A stretch of DNA of 64,000 bases from Algoriphagus oliviformis (GTDB lineage: Bacteria; Bacteroidota; Bacteroidia; Cytophagales; Cyclobacteriaceae): assembly GCF_017254915.1 (NCBI RefSeq), contig NZ_JAFKCT010000003.1, positions 372,001-436,000 on the forward strand. The letters run 5' to 3'. The notes beneath the pieces are model-generated. The model worked only from the letters and a program-made list of their open reading frames with translations. It ran no database searches and was not told the origin of the DNA. Below are positions 49,581 to 57,576 of this stretch, piece after piece; within the stretch, counting starts at the first letter, position 1; every line of letters begins with the position of its first letter. The position numbers and the translations under genes were made by a program.

Positions 49581-51146
49581 TTATCTCGCATAGTTCACTG
49601 CGCGCATCTCTCGAATGACCGTGATCTTGATCTGTCCGGGATACTGCATTTCCTTTTCGATCTTCTGTGAGATGTCGAAGGAAAGCTTGCTCGCCTTTTG
49701 GTCGTCTACATTGTCGGAGTCCACCAAGATGCGGAGCTCACGACCCGCCTGCATGGCAAAGCATTTGTTTACCCCGTCAAACCCAAGCGCGAGTTCCTCC
49801 AGCTCTTTCAACCGCTTCACATAGCTGTCCATGATCTCGCGGCGGGCCCCAGGTCTGGAACCGGAAATGGCATCCGACGCCTGGACGATCGGTGAAATCA
49901 TCGACGTCATCTCGATCTCGTCATGGTGCGCACCGATGGCGTTGCAGATTTCCGGATGCTCTTTGTAGCGCTTAGCCAGCTCCATACCCAGGATCGCGTG
50001 TGGCAACTCCTGCTCTTCCGGCCAAACCTTTCCGATATCGTGCAGGAGGCCCGCGCGCTTGGCAAGCTTGGCGTTCAAGCCCATCTCCGCCGCCATGGTA
50101 GAAGCCAGCTTAGCCACTTCACGGGAGTGCTGGAGCAGGTTTTGTCCGTAGGAAGAACGGAATCTCATCCGGCCGACCATCTTGATCAGCTCGGGGTGCA
50201 GGCCATGGATACCGAGGTCGATACAGGTTCTTTCCCCGATCTCCACGATTTCCTCTTCGATGTTTTTCTCTGTCTTGGCCACGACCTCCTCGATACGGGC
50301 GGGGTGGATTCTGCCATCCTGCACCAGTCGGTGAAGAGACAGGCGGGCGATCTCCCTTCTCACGGGATCAAAGCCGGAGATGATGATCGCTTCAGGCGTA
50401 TCGTCCACTACGATCTCCACGCCGGTGGCAGCCTCGAGAGCACGGATGTTTCGCCCTTCACGGCCGATGATCTTGCCTTTGATGTCGTCGCTTTCGATGT
50501 TGAATACCGACACGCAGTTTTCCACGGCATGCTCTGTCGCGGTGCGCTGGATGGTGTCCAAGACGATCTTTTTTGCCTGCTTGGTCGCGGTCAGCTTGGC
50601 CTCGTCGAGGATGTCCTTGATTTGGGAAGAAGCCTTGGTCTGCGCCTCCTCGGTGAGCATGGTCACGATCTGGTCTCTGGCCTCCTCGCGGGTCAGCCCG
50701 GCTACTTTCTCAAGGTCGGCGATTCGCTGGTTGGTGACCCGGTCGAGCTCTTCTTTCTTCACCTGTACGGAGTGGAGCTGCGCGTTGAGGTTTTCCTTTT
50801 TGCTGTCCAGTTCGGCCTCTTTGCGCTTGAGTACTTCCTGCTCTTTGGCTACCTGCTGCTGGAGCTGCTTGACCTTGTTTTCGTTGGTGATGATGATGTT
50901 TTTCTTGTTGCCCATCTCCTCATCAAACTCGCTCTTCATCTTGAGAAACTTCTCTTTGGCTTCCAAGATTCGGTCTTTCTTGATGGACTCGGCGTTGAGC
51001 TCCGCCTCTCTCAGCATGGATTTGACCTTTTCCTTGGTCTCCTCTTCCAGCTTTGCATGTTTATTTTTGATGAAAAATCCCGCCAAAGCGGCACCCCCGC
51101 CAAGCCCCGCCAGGGCTGCAAGGATGATAAATAGTACGTCTGCCAT
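49581..51146 (-). CDS. rny: Ribonuclease Y
   Basis: A 521-residue membrane-anchored endoribonuclease. It has an N-terminal membrane segment ([22 protein letters not shown]), a long charged coiled coil (residues about 30-200), a KH domain ([33 protein letters not shown] in parts) and an HD domain with LLHDIGKV near 355 plus AHHDEIE. It follows zapA on the same strand with a 64-base gap, an order often seen in Bacteroidota. Confidence 0.95.
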   Translation of the reverse strand: MADVLFIILAALAGLGGGAALAGFFIKNKHAKLEEETKEKVKSMLREAELNAESIKKDRILEAKEKFLKMKSEFDEEMGNKKNIIITNENKVKQLQQQVAKEQEVLKRKEAELDSKKENLNAQLHSVQVKKEELDRVTNQRIADLEKVAGLTREEARDQIVTMLTEEAQTKASSQIKDILDEAKLTATKQAKKIVLDTIQRTATEHAVENCVSVFNIESDDIKGKIIGREGRNIRALEAATGVEIVVDDTPEAIIISGFDPVRREIARLSLHRLVQDGRIHPARIEEVVAKTEKNIEEEIVEIGERTCIDLGIHGLHPELIKMVGRMRFRSSYGQNLLQHSREVAKLASTMAAEMGLNAKLAKRAGLLHDIGKVWPEEQELPHAILGMELAKRYKEHPEICNAIGAHHDEIEMTSMISPIVQASDAISGSRPGARREIMDSYVKRLKELEELALGFDGVNKCFAMQAGRELRILVDSDNVDDQKASKLSFDISQKIEKEMQYPGQIKITVIREMRAVNYAR

Positions 51147-51210
51147 AGGTATGTATATAGTTATAGACCTACCGGCTCCGAAAATCCCAGAAACAAGTGG
51201 ATATCAATAA

Positions 51211-51495
51211 TCACACAGCCTTGGTGAGCAGGGCTGAGATATGGGAAATGCTCTTGCGGATATGTTCGCTATCTTCGGCATTGACCTCGTTGGTCTCCAG
51301 GGACTCCACCATACAGTCAAAAGCGACCATGGCCAGCAAGTCCTGCACGTCGTCCAGACCAAATTCGGCTTTATACTTCCTCAATTTTTCATTAATCAGT
51401 TTCCCCGCATGGCGGATTTTGCCCTCGTCTTCGGGCCTCACGCGCATGGGGTATTCCCTTTCTCCGATCTTCACTCTGATAGCCAGCGTCTCCAT
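51211..51495 (-). CDS. zapA: Cell division protein ZapA
   Basis: A 94-residue FtsZ-ring-associated protein. The N-terminal beta domain is LAIRVKIGEREYPMRVRPEDEGKIRHAGKLINEKLRKYK, followed by the DVQDLLAMVAFDCMVESLE helix that forms the tetramer. It lies one base after a small coiled-coil gene and upstream of rny. Confidence 0.88.
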   Translation of the reverse strand: METLAIRVKIGEREYPMRVRPEDEGKIRHAGKLINEKLRKYKAEFGLDDVQDLLAMVAFDCMVESLETNEVNAEDSEHIRKSISHISALLTKAV

Positions 51496-51496
51496 A

Positions 51497-51781
51497 TCAT
51501 TCGGAAAGGTAAGTGATCAAATGATCGATTTCTTGTATATAATTATTGATTAAGTCACTCATTTCGGTGGCATCCTCTGGATTCACCGGTCGGTTGTCCA
51601 CAATGTTACTAATTTTAATCTTATTTTTAAAATGATAGATTTCCTGCTCTTTTCCCTGGATTTCTTGCTCAAGCTGCGCCAATCGAGCCTTTAACTGCTC
51701 ATTTTCAGCACTGATGGACTCGATTTTTTTGCCCGCCTGCACGGCAAGCTTCTCCAATTTTTGCAGTTCCTCGTGAATCAT
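51497..51781 (-). CDS. Small coiled-coil protein next to ZapA
   Basis: A 94-residue protein with heptad-type coiled coil from residue 1 to about 55 (LEKLAVQAGKKIESISAENEQLKARLAQLEQEIQGKE), then a C-terminal region with DATEMSDLINNYIQEIDHLITYL. It sits directly upstream of zapA with 1 base between and 2 bases after pheT. Size, fold and place resemble a ZapB-like division factor, but there is no clear family match, so the role is inferred. Confidence 0.75.
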   Translation of the reverse strand: MIHEELQKLEKLAVQAGKKIESISAENEQLKARLAQLEQEIQGKEQEIYHFKNKIKISNIVDNRPVNPEDATEMSDLINNYIQEIDHLITYLSE

Positions 51782-51783
51782 TT

Positions 51784-54195
51784 TCAGCTTCTGATGATAG
51801 CGCCCACCTGATCCTGGAAGGCCTGAATCAATTTACCCATTGTTTTGTCAATTACCTTGTCGGTAAGAGTATTTTCCTGATCCTGCAAGTGGAAGCTCAG
51901 GGCGTAGGCTTTTTTGCCTGCATCGATCTTGTCCCCTTGATACACGTCAAAGACCCCAATCCGCTTTACCAGCTTTCCTCCGGCTTTTTCGGCCACGGAC
52001 TTTACCTGGTCATAGGTCACGGCCTTGTCGATCACCAGCGAGAGGTCGCGACGCACCTCCGGAAACTTGGAGATCTCCCCGTACTTTTTCAGGCCGGAAG
52101 CTTTCTTCGTCAACAGGTCCCAATCCAGCTCCGCAAACCATACCTCCTGGCGCACCTCGGCCAGCTTTAGGATCTTTTCGTCCACCAGACCAATCGAGCC
52201 AAGCTCTTTTTCCCCCAGCTTCAATGTCAAGCCGTAGGTAAAGGGAGCCGACTCCTTCATGGCCACCTGTCCCACTTCGATATTGAGCCGCTCCAGGATC
52301 CGCTCGACCGTGGCATAGATGTCCGCAAAGCCAAAAGCGCGCTCCGGCTCAATCCAGCTCTCAGAAGAACGGTTGCCCGAGTGGAAAATTGCCAGTCGTC
52401 TGCCCTCTTTGTAGCCTTCTGCGGTTTTTTGGTAGACCGTGCCAAACTCAAAACATTTGAGGTCAGTCTGGCGGCGGTTGATGTTGTGGGCCAAGACTTC
52501 CAGCCCGCTGAAGAGCAGGGTCTGCCGCATCACGCCGAGGTCTTCGCTGAGCTTGTTGTAGATTTCCACATTGGCTGTGGGATCGAGGTAGCCGGATTTC
52601 TCGGCATAGGAAGGCTTGGTGAGGCTGTTGGTGATGAGCTCAAAGTAGCCCTGTCCAGCAAGCATCTCGGTCATGCGGTACTGAAGCTTGTTCAGATCCT
52701 TGCCGGGATGCTCGGCGAGGTAGTCGGTGCGGAGATTTTCGGACAGCTCGACCTGATGAAACCCATGGATTCTCAAAACCTCTTCGATAATATCCGCCTC
52801 GCGCGTCACATCGACGCGGTAAGGCTTCACTATGGCCGTAAAACCGGCTTCTGTCTCATTGACGACCTGGATATCCAAGCTTTCCAAAATAGACTTCACC
52901 TCAGAAGCCTGGATTTTCTTTCCGATAAGGCGGTTGACATGGCCATAGGCCACCTCCACCACAAAATCCTGAACCGGCTCTGGGTAAAGATCCACGATCT
53001 CGGAAGCGACTTTCGCGCCAGCGATCTCTTGAAGCAAGGCCACGGCTTTCTTCAGGGCATAGACTGGCATATTGGGATCTGTACCGCGCTCGAACCGGAA
53101 AGAGGCATCAGTCTTCAAGCCATGCACTTGGGAGCCTTTTCGGATCACGTCTGGAGAAAAGTACGCCGACTCCAGGAAGATGGAAGTCGTCGCATCACTC
53201 ACGCCCGAATGCTCGCCTCCGAATACCCCAGCGATGCACATGCCGCCTTGGGCATCGTTGATCATCAGTTCATCGCCGGTAAGCTTGCGCTCCTTGCCGT
53301 CCAAAGTCACAAAGGACGTTCCTTTCGGAAGCTTGCCTACGATGACTTTTCCATCGGCAATCTTGTCCGCATCGAACGCGTGAAGCGGTTGGCCAAGGTC
53401 GTGAAGGATAAAGTTGGTAAGGTCGACTACATTGTTGATCGGTTCGAGATCCAGGGACCGGAGGAAGTTTTGCAGCCACTGGGGAGAGGGAGCTACCTTG
53501 AGGTCGGTCAGCACCACTCCGGCATACCTCGGGCAGTCAGCGGCGTTTTGCACCTCTACACTGATTGTAGGCCCCGCTTTTTCCACCGGCAAAGCTGTCT
53601 CGCCGGCCAGTTCTATCTTTTTCCCCAACAAGGCCTGCAAGTCACGCGCTACCCCCAGATGCGAAGCCGCATCGGCACGGTTGGGCGTCAAGCCGATCTC
53701 CAGGATATGGTCGCGGGAGACCTCAAAGTATTCTGACGCAGGAGTCCCGTTTGGCAGATCGGTATCCAAGACCATGATCCCGGCATGGGAGGCACCCAGC
53801 CCGATCTCGTCCTCGGCACAGATCATCCCTTCGGAGACTTGGCCTCGGATCTTGGCCTTTTTGATTTCAAAAGGCTCACCTTCGGAAGGGTAAAGTTTTG
53901 CTCCCACGGTCGCCACCACGACTTTTTGGCCTTGGGCTACATTGGGCGCGCCGCAGACGATGGGCACGACCCCAGTGCCGATATCCACCGTGGTCAGACT
54001 GAGCTTGTCCGCGCCGGGATGCTTTTCGCAAGTCAGGACTTCGCCGATGACGATCCCTTCCAAGCCGCCCGCGATCGACACGAATTCCTCCACGCCCTCG
54101 ACCTCGAGGCCGGAGCGGGTGAGCAAAGCGGCGATTTCGTCGGGACTTTCGGTGAGCGGAATATAATTTTTGAGTCTATTGATCGAGATTTTCAT
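51784..54195 (-). CDS. pheT: Phenylalanine--tRNA ligase beta subunit
   Basis: An 803-residue subunit of the heterotetrameric class II synthetase. ATG 54195 (MKISINRLKNYIPLTESPDEI) is chosen; an upstream in-frame ATG would add 22 unlike residues. Domains in order are an EMAP-like tRNA-binding domain (VIGEVLTCEKHPGADKLSLTTVDIG in parts, residues about 40-150), the B3/B4 editing region (YAGVVLTDLKV; VDLTNFILHDLGQPLHAFDADKI in parts), B5 (YGHVNRLIGKKI), the core LRTDYLAEHPG region, and a C-terminal anticodon-binding ferredoxin-like domain (FPEVRRDLSLVIDKAV). Confidence 0.96.
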   Translation of the reverse strand: MKISINRLKNYIPLTESPDEIAALLTRSGLEVEGVEEFVSIAGGLEGIVIGEVLTCEKHPGADKLSLTTVDIGTGVVPIVCGAPNVAQGQKVVVATVGAKLYPSEGEPFEIKKAKIRGQVSEGMICAEDEIGLGASHAGIMVLDTDLPNGTPASEYFEVSRDHILEIGLTPNRADAASHLGVARDLQALLGKKIELAGETALPVEKAGPTISVEVQNAADCPRYAGVVLTDLKVAPSPQWLQNFLRSLDLEPINNVVDLTNFILHDLGQPLHAFDADKIADGKVIVGKLPKGTSFVTLDGKERKLTGDELMINDAQGGMCIAGVFGGEHSGVSDATTSIFLESAYFSPDVIRKGSQVHGLKTDASFRFERGTDPNMPVYALKKAVALLQEIAGAKVASEIVDLYPEPVQDFVVEVAYGHVNRLIGKKIQASEVKSILESLDIQVVNETEAGFTAIVKPYRVDVTREADIIEEVLRIHGFHQVELSENLRTDYLAEHPGKDLNKLQYRMTEMLAGQGYFELITNSLTKPSYAEKSGYLDPTANVEIYNKLSEDLGVMRQTLLFSGLEVLAHNINRRQTDLKCFEFGTVYQKTAEGYKEGRRLAIFHSGNRSSESWIEPERAFGFADIYATVERILERLNIEVGQVAMKESAPFTYGLTLKLGEKELGSIGLVDEKILKLAEVRQEVWFAELDWDLLTKKASGLKKYGEISKFPEVRRDLSLVIDKAVTYDQVKSVAEKAGGKLVKRIGVFDVYQGDKIDAGKKAYALSFHLQDQENTLTDKVIDKTMGKLIQAFQDQVGAIIRS

Positions 54196-54305
54196 CAGGT
54201 TGGTTTTATCGGGCATTTGAGCCCGGCTTTTAACAAAAAAGGTGCGTCGGCACCTTTTCAAAATCAGTCTGGCAAATTTAAAAGAATTGCAGGAGGCCTA
54301 GTCTA

Positions 54306-54920
54306 TTACTTGTAATTTTTCTCTCCCACAGGCAGGGCGATTTCCAGCAGGTTTTCCTTCGGGGGAATGGGGCAGGCGTAGTCGGGGTTGTAGGCGCAGT
54401 AGGGATTGTAGGCCAGGTTAAAGTCGAGCGTGATGCTGTTTTTACCATCCTGACGCACATTGAGGTAGCGACCGCCGCCGTAGGTCTCCCGGGCGCTGGT
54501 CTCGTCCGCAAAGGCCAGAAAGAAATTGCGCTTGTCCACCTCGTCCATGGCCTGGAGCAACAGGAGCCGGTTGGTCTTGCCACCCAACTCAAACTCGGCG
54601 TAGGAATGCTCGATGTAGCGCTGCACCGAGCCGTCGGTCAGCGGCACCTCGCGAACCTTCTTTTCCTCGATGGGCAACAGCCTCGCCTTCACCCTATAGG
54701 CAGGATCAATGTCATAAAATGTCAACGAGGTAAACTTGGCTTTTTGCTCTTCGGTAAGCGGGGAATCGATGTTGAACCGGATAAACTTAAACTGGCGCTC
54801 GCGCTCCTTTTCGATCTTTTCGATGTAGTCTTCCGGAGTCTCGCCGGCGGTAAACATGTAGCCTACCGCTGCCAGCACCACGAGCCCGACGACGATTAAA
54901 ATGATTTGGTTTGCCTTCAT
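54306..54920 (-). CDS. DUF1684-family membrane-anchored protein
   Basis: A 204-residue protein with an N-terminal membrane segment (IILIVVGLVVLAAVGYMFTAG). The DUF1684 core is recognised from FYDIDPAYRVKARLLP, the block YAEFELGGKTNRLLLLQAMDE, and FLAFADETSARETYGGGRYLNV and LDFNLAYNPYCAYNPDYACPIPPKENLLEIALPVGE in parts. The family is widespread in Bacteroidota and of unknown function. It lies 3 bases after radC, so the two are probably co-transcribed. Confidence 0.85.
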   Translation of the reverse strand: MKANQIILIVVGLVVLAAVGYMFTAGETPEDYIEKIEKERERQFKFIRFNIDSPLTEEQKAKFTSLTFYDIDPAYRVKARLLPIEEKKVREVPLTDGSVQRYIEHSYAEFELGGKTNRLLLLQAMDEVDKRNFFLAFADETSARETYGGGRYLNVRQDGKNSITLDFNLAYNPYCAYNPDYACPIPPKENLLEIALPVGEKNYK

Positions 54921-54923
54921 GTA

Positions 54924-55619
54924 CTAGAGTATGCCTTCATCGGCGAAGCTAAAATAGCTATGATCCGAAAAAATCACATGATCCAGCACCGGCAAATCCA
55001 GCTCCAGGCCGATTTTCACCAGGGATTTGGTCAGTTTCCGGTCCTGGTCCGAGGGAGTGGTGTCGCCACTGGGATGGTTGTGCACCAGGATGATAGACTG
55101 GGCGAGATGCTCTATGGCGATCTTGAAGACAATTTTGGCATCGACCACGGTAGTACTCGTACCTCCAAGACTGACGAGTTGTTTTTTGAGCACATAGTTG
55201 GATCGGGTGAGCAGAATCAGGTAAAAATGCTCCACGATCTCGTCATAGAGCTCCGGCTTCATCAGCTCGTAGATGTCCAGGGAGCTGCGAATCCGAAACC
55301 GCGCCTGAGGCTCCTGCTCTTTTCTCCTGCGCCCGAGCTCCAGTGCCGCCACGATGGAAATCGCCTTGGCTTCGCCGATCCCCTTGAACCGCATGAGATC
55401 TTTGACCGACATCTTGGCCAGCCGGGCCAGGTCATGCCCCACCTCACGCAAAATCAGCCGGGAAAGGTCTACTGCGCTCATGGTCGGAGTTCCCGAGCCG
55501 ATCAGGATAGCGATCAGCTCCGCGTCGGAGAGGACGGTTTTCCCTTTGAGCAAAAGTTTTTCCCTGGGGCGATCCTCCTCCGCCAGCTCGGAGATCTTGA
55601 TCGAAGTGACCGGATTCAT
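54924..55619 (-). CDS. radC: RadC-family protein (JAB domain)
   Basis: A 231-residue protein with an N-terminal helix-hairpin-helix region (LMRFKGIGEAKAISIVAALELGRR) and a C-terminal JAMM metal-binding domain (LVHNHPSGDTTPSDQD). The name comes from an old link to DNA repair that has been disputed; the true role is unclear. Length and motifs are normal. It lies 102 bases downstream of rpsT, beyond an intrinsic terminator. Confidence 0.9.
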   Translation of the reverse strand: MNPVTSIKISELAEEDRPREKLLLKGKTVLSDAELIAILIGSGTPTMSAVDLSRLILREVGHDLARLAKMSVKDLMRFKGIGEAKAISIVAALELGRRRKEQEPQARFRIRSSLDIYELMKPELYDEIVEHFYLILLTRSNYVLKKQLVSLGGTSTTVVDAKIVFKIAIEHLAQSIILVHNHPSGDTTPSDQDRKLTKSLVKIGLELDLPVLDHVIFSDHSYFSFADEGIL

Positions 55620-55669
55620 AGGCAGTTTTTAAAAAAAAGTCCAACTAAAACTACCTATAAAACAAGAAT

Positions 55670-55696
55670 AAAAAAACCCCGCAAATCCTGCGGGGT
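55670..55696 (-). terminator. Intrinsic terminator of rpsT
   Basis: ACCCCGCA (55676-55683) pairs with TGCGGGGT (55689-55696) over a 5-base loop and is followed on the minus strand by at least six T. It lies 25 bases past the rpsT stop. Confidence 0.85.
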
Positions 55697-55720
55697 CCAT
55701 TTAACAAAGTCTTGTCGAAA

Positions 55721-55975
55721 TTAAGCCAGTGCGCTGACGAACTTGGCCAATCTTGATTTCTTGTTACTAGCGTTGTTTTTGTGGATGACATTCTTCTTCG
55801 CCAATTTGTCCAGCATAGAAGATACTTTCTTGTAAAGCTCCATAGCCTCTACTTTGTCCGTAGCAGCCTTCAACTTCTTGATGAAAGTTCTAGTGGTTTT
55901 GGCTTGATATCTGTTTCTCAAACGCTTCGCTTCGTTGGCACGAATTCTCTTAAGAGCTGATTTGTGATTTGCCAT
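55721..55975 (-). CDS. rpsT: 30S ribosomal protein S20
   Basis: An 84-residue, very basic, all-helical protein that binds 16S rRNA in the small subunit body. The start MANHKSALKRIRANEAKRLRN is the family signature, followed by LYKKVSSMLDKLAKKNVIHKNNASNKKSRLAKFV in parts. It has its own promoter and terminator. Confidence 0.95.
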   Translation of the reverse strand: MANHKSALKRIRANEAKRLRNRYQAKTTRTFIKKLKAATDKVEAMELYKKVSSMLDKLAKKNVIHKNNASNKKSRLAKFVSALA

Positions 55976-56026
55976 ATCTCGTTTTTAACTTAAATTCTTT
56001 ACGTTCCCCTATTCCGAATTGGAGTG

Positions 56027-56058
56027 CAAAGTTATTGTAAATAATTAATTCTGCCAAA
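56027..56058 (-). promoter_or_regulatory. rpsT promoter, Bacteroidota type
   Basis: TAACTTTG (56034-56027) is an exact -7 box and TTTG (56058-56055) an exact -33 box, 20 bases apart. The transcript would have a leader of about 45 bases. Confidence 0.7.
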
Positions 56059-56186
56059 GGAATTTAAAACATTCCTTTCCGTTCCGCCTTTTTCCAAATC
56101 AGGATATTTGGCCAAAGACCCGAAACAGGCTGCAAATATAGGCTTTTCCCAGGTCAAAAAGACATTTGTTTTGACTATTTTCAGGA

Positions 56187-57122
56187 ATGCTGATTTTTAT
56201 AATATGGGCTTCGCTCCTTCTTTTTTTACCCAAGAGCCTGGAAGACTGGGGATTTTTTGCCCACTCCATGATCAATCGGCAGGCGGTTTTTTCACTTCCC
56301 CCGGAAATGATGGGCTTTTACAAAGCACATATAGACTTCCTCGCCGAAAACGCCGTCAACCCTGACAAAAGACGCTACGCGGTAGTCGGCGAAGCCGAAA
56401 AGCACTACATCGACCTAGACGTGTATGGAGACAGCGCCTTGGCCATATTGCCCAAGTACTGGCCCGAAGCCATCGAAAAGTTTCCGGAGGACAGCCTCCG
56501 CAAACACGGAATCGGCCCCTGGAGCGCCTACCTGACCCTGCTCAGCCTTACCAAGGCGCTGGAGCAGAAGAATGCCGCGGCGATCCTCCGGCTGTCGGCG
56601 GACTTGGGCCACTACCTCGGTGACCTGAATGTCCCGCTCCACACCACCAAAAACTACAACGGGCAGCTTACCGGACAGGAAGGGATTCATGGGTTTTGGG
56701 AAAGCAGAGCTCCTGAGCTGCTTGCCAAGGACTACGCGCTGTGGGTTGGGAAAGCCGAATATGTGGAGAAGCCACAGCTGGCTATCTGGGATGCGGTGCA
56801 AAGCGCGCACGCGCAAGTGGACAGCGTACTCCGTTTCGAAAAGCGACTCAGCGGGGAATTTCCGGATGACCAAAAATACAGCTACGAAGAGCGAAACGGG
56901 CTGACCGTGCGGGTGTACTCCAGGGAATTTACCGAGGCATTTTCCATTGCCATTGACCGGCAGATCGAGCGGCAGATGCGCAAGTCCATCAAGATGATCG
57001 CCGACTTCTGGTACACCGCGTGGATCAATGCCGGACAGCCGGACCTAAGCCAGCTGGCAGGAATCCCGGAAGAAGAACCAGAGCAAAAAGCAAATCCCGA
57101 GCTCAAGGTGAGAGAACACTGA
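56187..57122 (+). CDS. Zinc-dependent phospholipase C / S1-P1 nuclease-fold protein
   Basis: A 311-residue all-helical protein with an N-terminal membrane segment or signal (MLIFIIWASLLLFLPKSLEDWGFF). The zinc-ligand pattern of this superfamily is visible: W21 at the likely mature start, H26 in FFAHSMIN, HYIDLD near residue 73, LSADLGHYLGDLNVPLHTTKNYNGQ (two conserved His) near 140, and HGFWES. The substrate (phospholipid or nucleic acid) cannot be decided. The stop codon TGA (57120-57122) is the first part of a repeat array. Confidence 0.82.
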   Translation: MLIFIIWASLLLFLPKSLEDWGFFAHSMINRQAVFSLPPEMMGFYKAHIDFLAENAVNPDKRRYAVVGEAEKHYIDLDVYGDSALAILPKYWPEAIEKFPEDSLRKHGIGPWSAYLTLLSLTKALEQKNAAAILRLSADLGHYLGDLNVPLHTTKNYNGQLTGQEGIHGFWESRAPELLAKDYALWVGKAEYVEKPQLAIWDAVQSAHAQVDSVLRFEKRLSGEFPDDQKYSYEERNGLTVRVYSREFTEAFSIAIDRQIERQMRKSIKMIADFWYTAWINAGQPDLSQLAGIPEEEPEQKANPELKVREH

Positions 57123-57159
57123 AAGTCAGAAGGCTGAAGTATGAAAGCTGAAGTATGAA
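57120..57159. repeat. Inverted short-repeat array, 5' flank of second four-helix cassette
   Basis: Purine-rich units such as GAAAGTCAGAAGGCTGAAG and ATGAAAGCTGAAG. AAGTCAGAAGGCT (57123-57135) is the reverse complement of 57560-57572 at 12 of 13 positions, and AGAAGGCTGAA (57128-57138) is the exact reverse complement of 57507-57517. Confidence 0.8.
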
Positions 57160-57182
57160 TATCAAATCAATAAACCATACTC

Positions 57183-57449
57183 ATGGATAGAGATCTGAAA
57201 GGAAGAACCAAAACATTTGCCTTGGCAATCATCAAATTTGTATCGGCACTCCCGAAAACTACCGTTGGATTTGAACTTGGCAAACAGGTATTGAGATCCG
57301 GAACCTCAATCGGAGCTAACTATCGCTCATCCCAAAGAGGACGCTCTAGAGCTGAGTTTATCTCGAAACTATCAGTTGTTCAAGAAGAAGCCGATGAATT
57401 GACGGCCATCTTTACCACCATGGTCATCAACGCGAAAAAAAACTCCTAG
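57183..57449 (+). CDS. Four-helix-bundle (S23/IVP family) protein with an internal deletion
   Basis: An 88-residue, shortened member of the same family as the gene at 2478-2846. The first half is typical: LKGRTKTFALAIIKFVSALPKTTVGFELGKQVLRSGTSIGANYRSSQRGRSRAEFISKLSVV in parts. The sequence then jumps at QEEADELTAIFTTMVINAKKNS to what looks like the normal C-terminal helix. Full-length members have about 25-30 more residues between these segments (with a Trp-Leu-rich helix), so an in-frame internal deletion is likely. It is probably a decaying copy. It is flanked by inverted repeat arrays in the same polarity as the first copy. Confidence 0.75.
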   Translation: MDRDLKGRTKTFALAIIKFVSALPKTTVGFELGKQVLRSGTSIGANYRSSQRGRSRAEFISKLSVVQEEADELTAIFTTMVINAKKNS

Positions 57450-57502
57450 AGAGCTTCTTTCACCCCCCTCATTTATTACCCAGACATCAACCTTCTGGAT
57501 AT

Positions 57503-57576
57503 AAATTTCAGCCTTCTTATTTCAGCTTTTTAGAATTCGAACTTCAACTTTCTCATTTTAGCTTTCTGACTTCAAA
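57503..57576. repeat. Inverted short-repeat array, 3' flank of second four-helix cassette
   Basis: Pyrimidine-rich units (TTTCAGCCTTCTTA, TTTCAGCTTTTTAG, CTTCAACTTTCTCA, TTTAGCTTTCTGA). It runs into the 3' end of the convergent aminotransferase gene, whose last residues are read from the repeat. Confidence 0.8.

Noticed and set aside
49923..51134. Plus-strand ORF of 403 codons opposite rny
   Set aside because: It is a shadow frame over the coiled-coil and HD regions of RNase Y; no start context or domain supports it.
51147..51210. 6S RNA gene near zapA, as in proteobacteria
   Set aside because: The gap is only 64 bases, too short for the roughly 180-base RNA, and no matching structure is visible.
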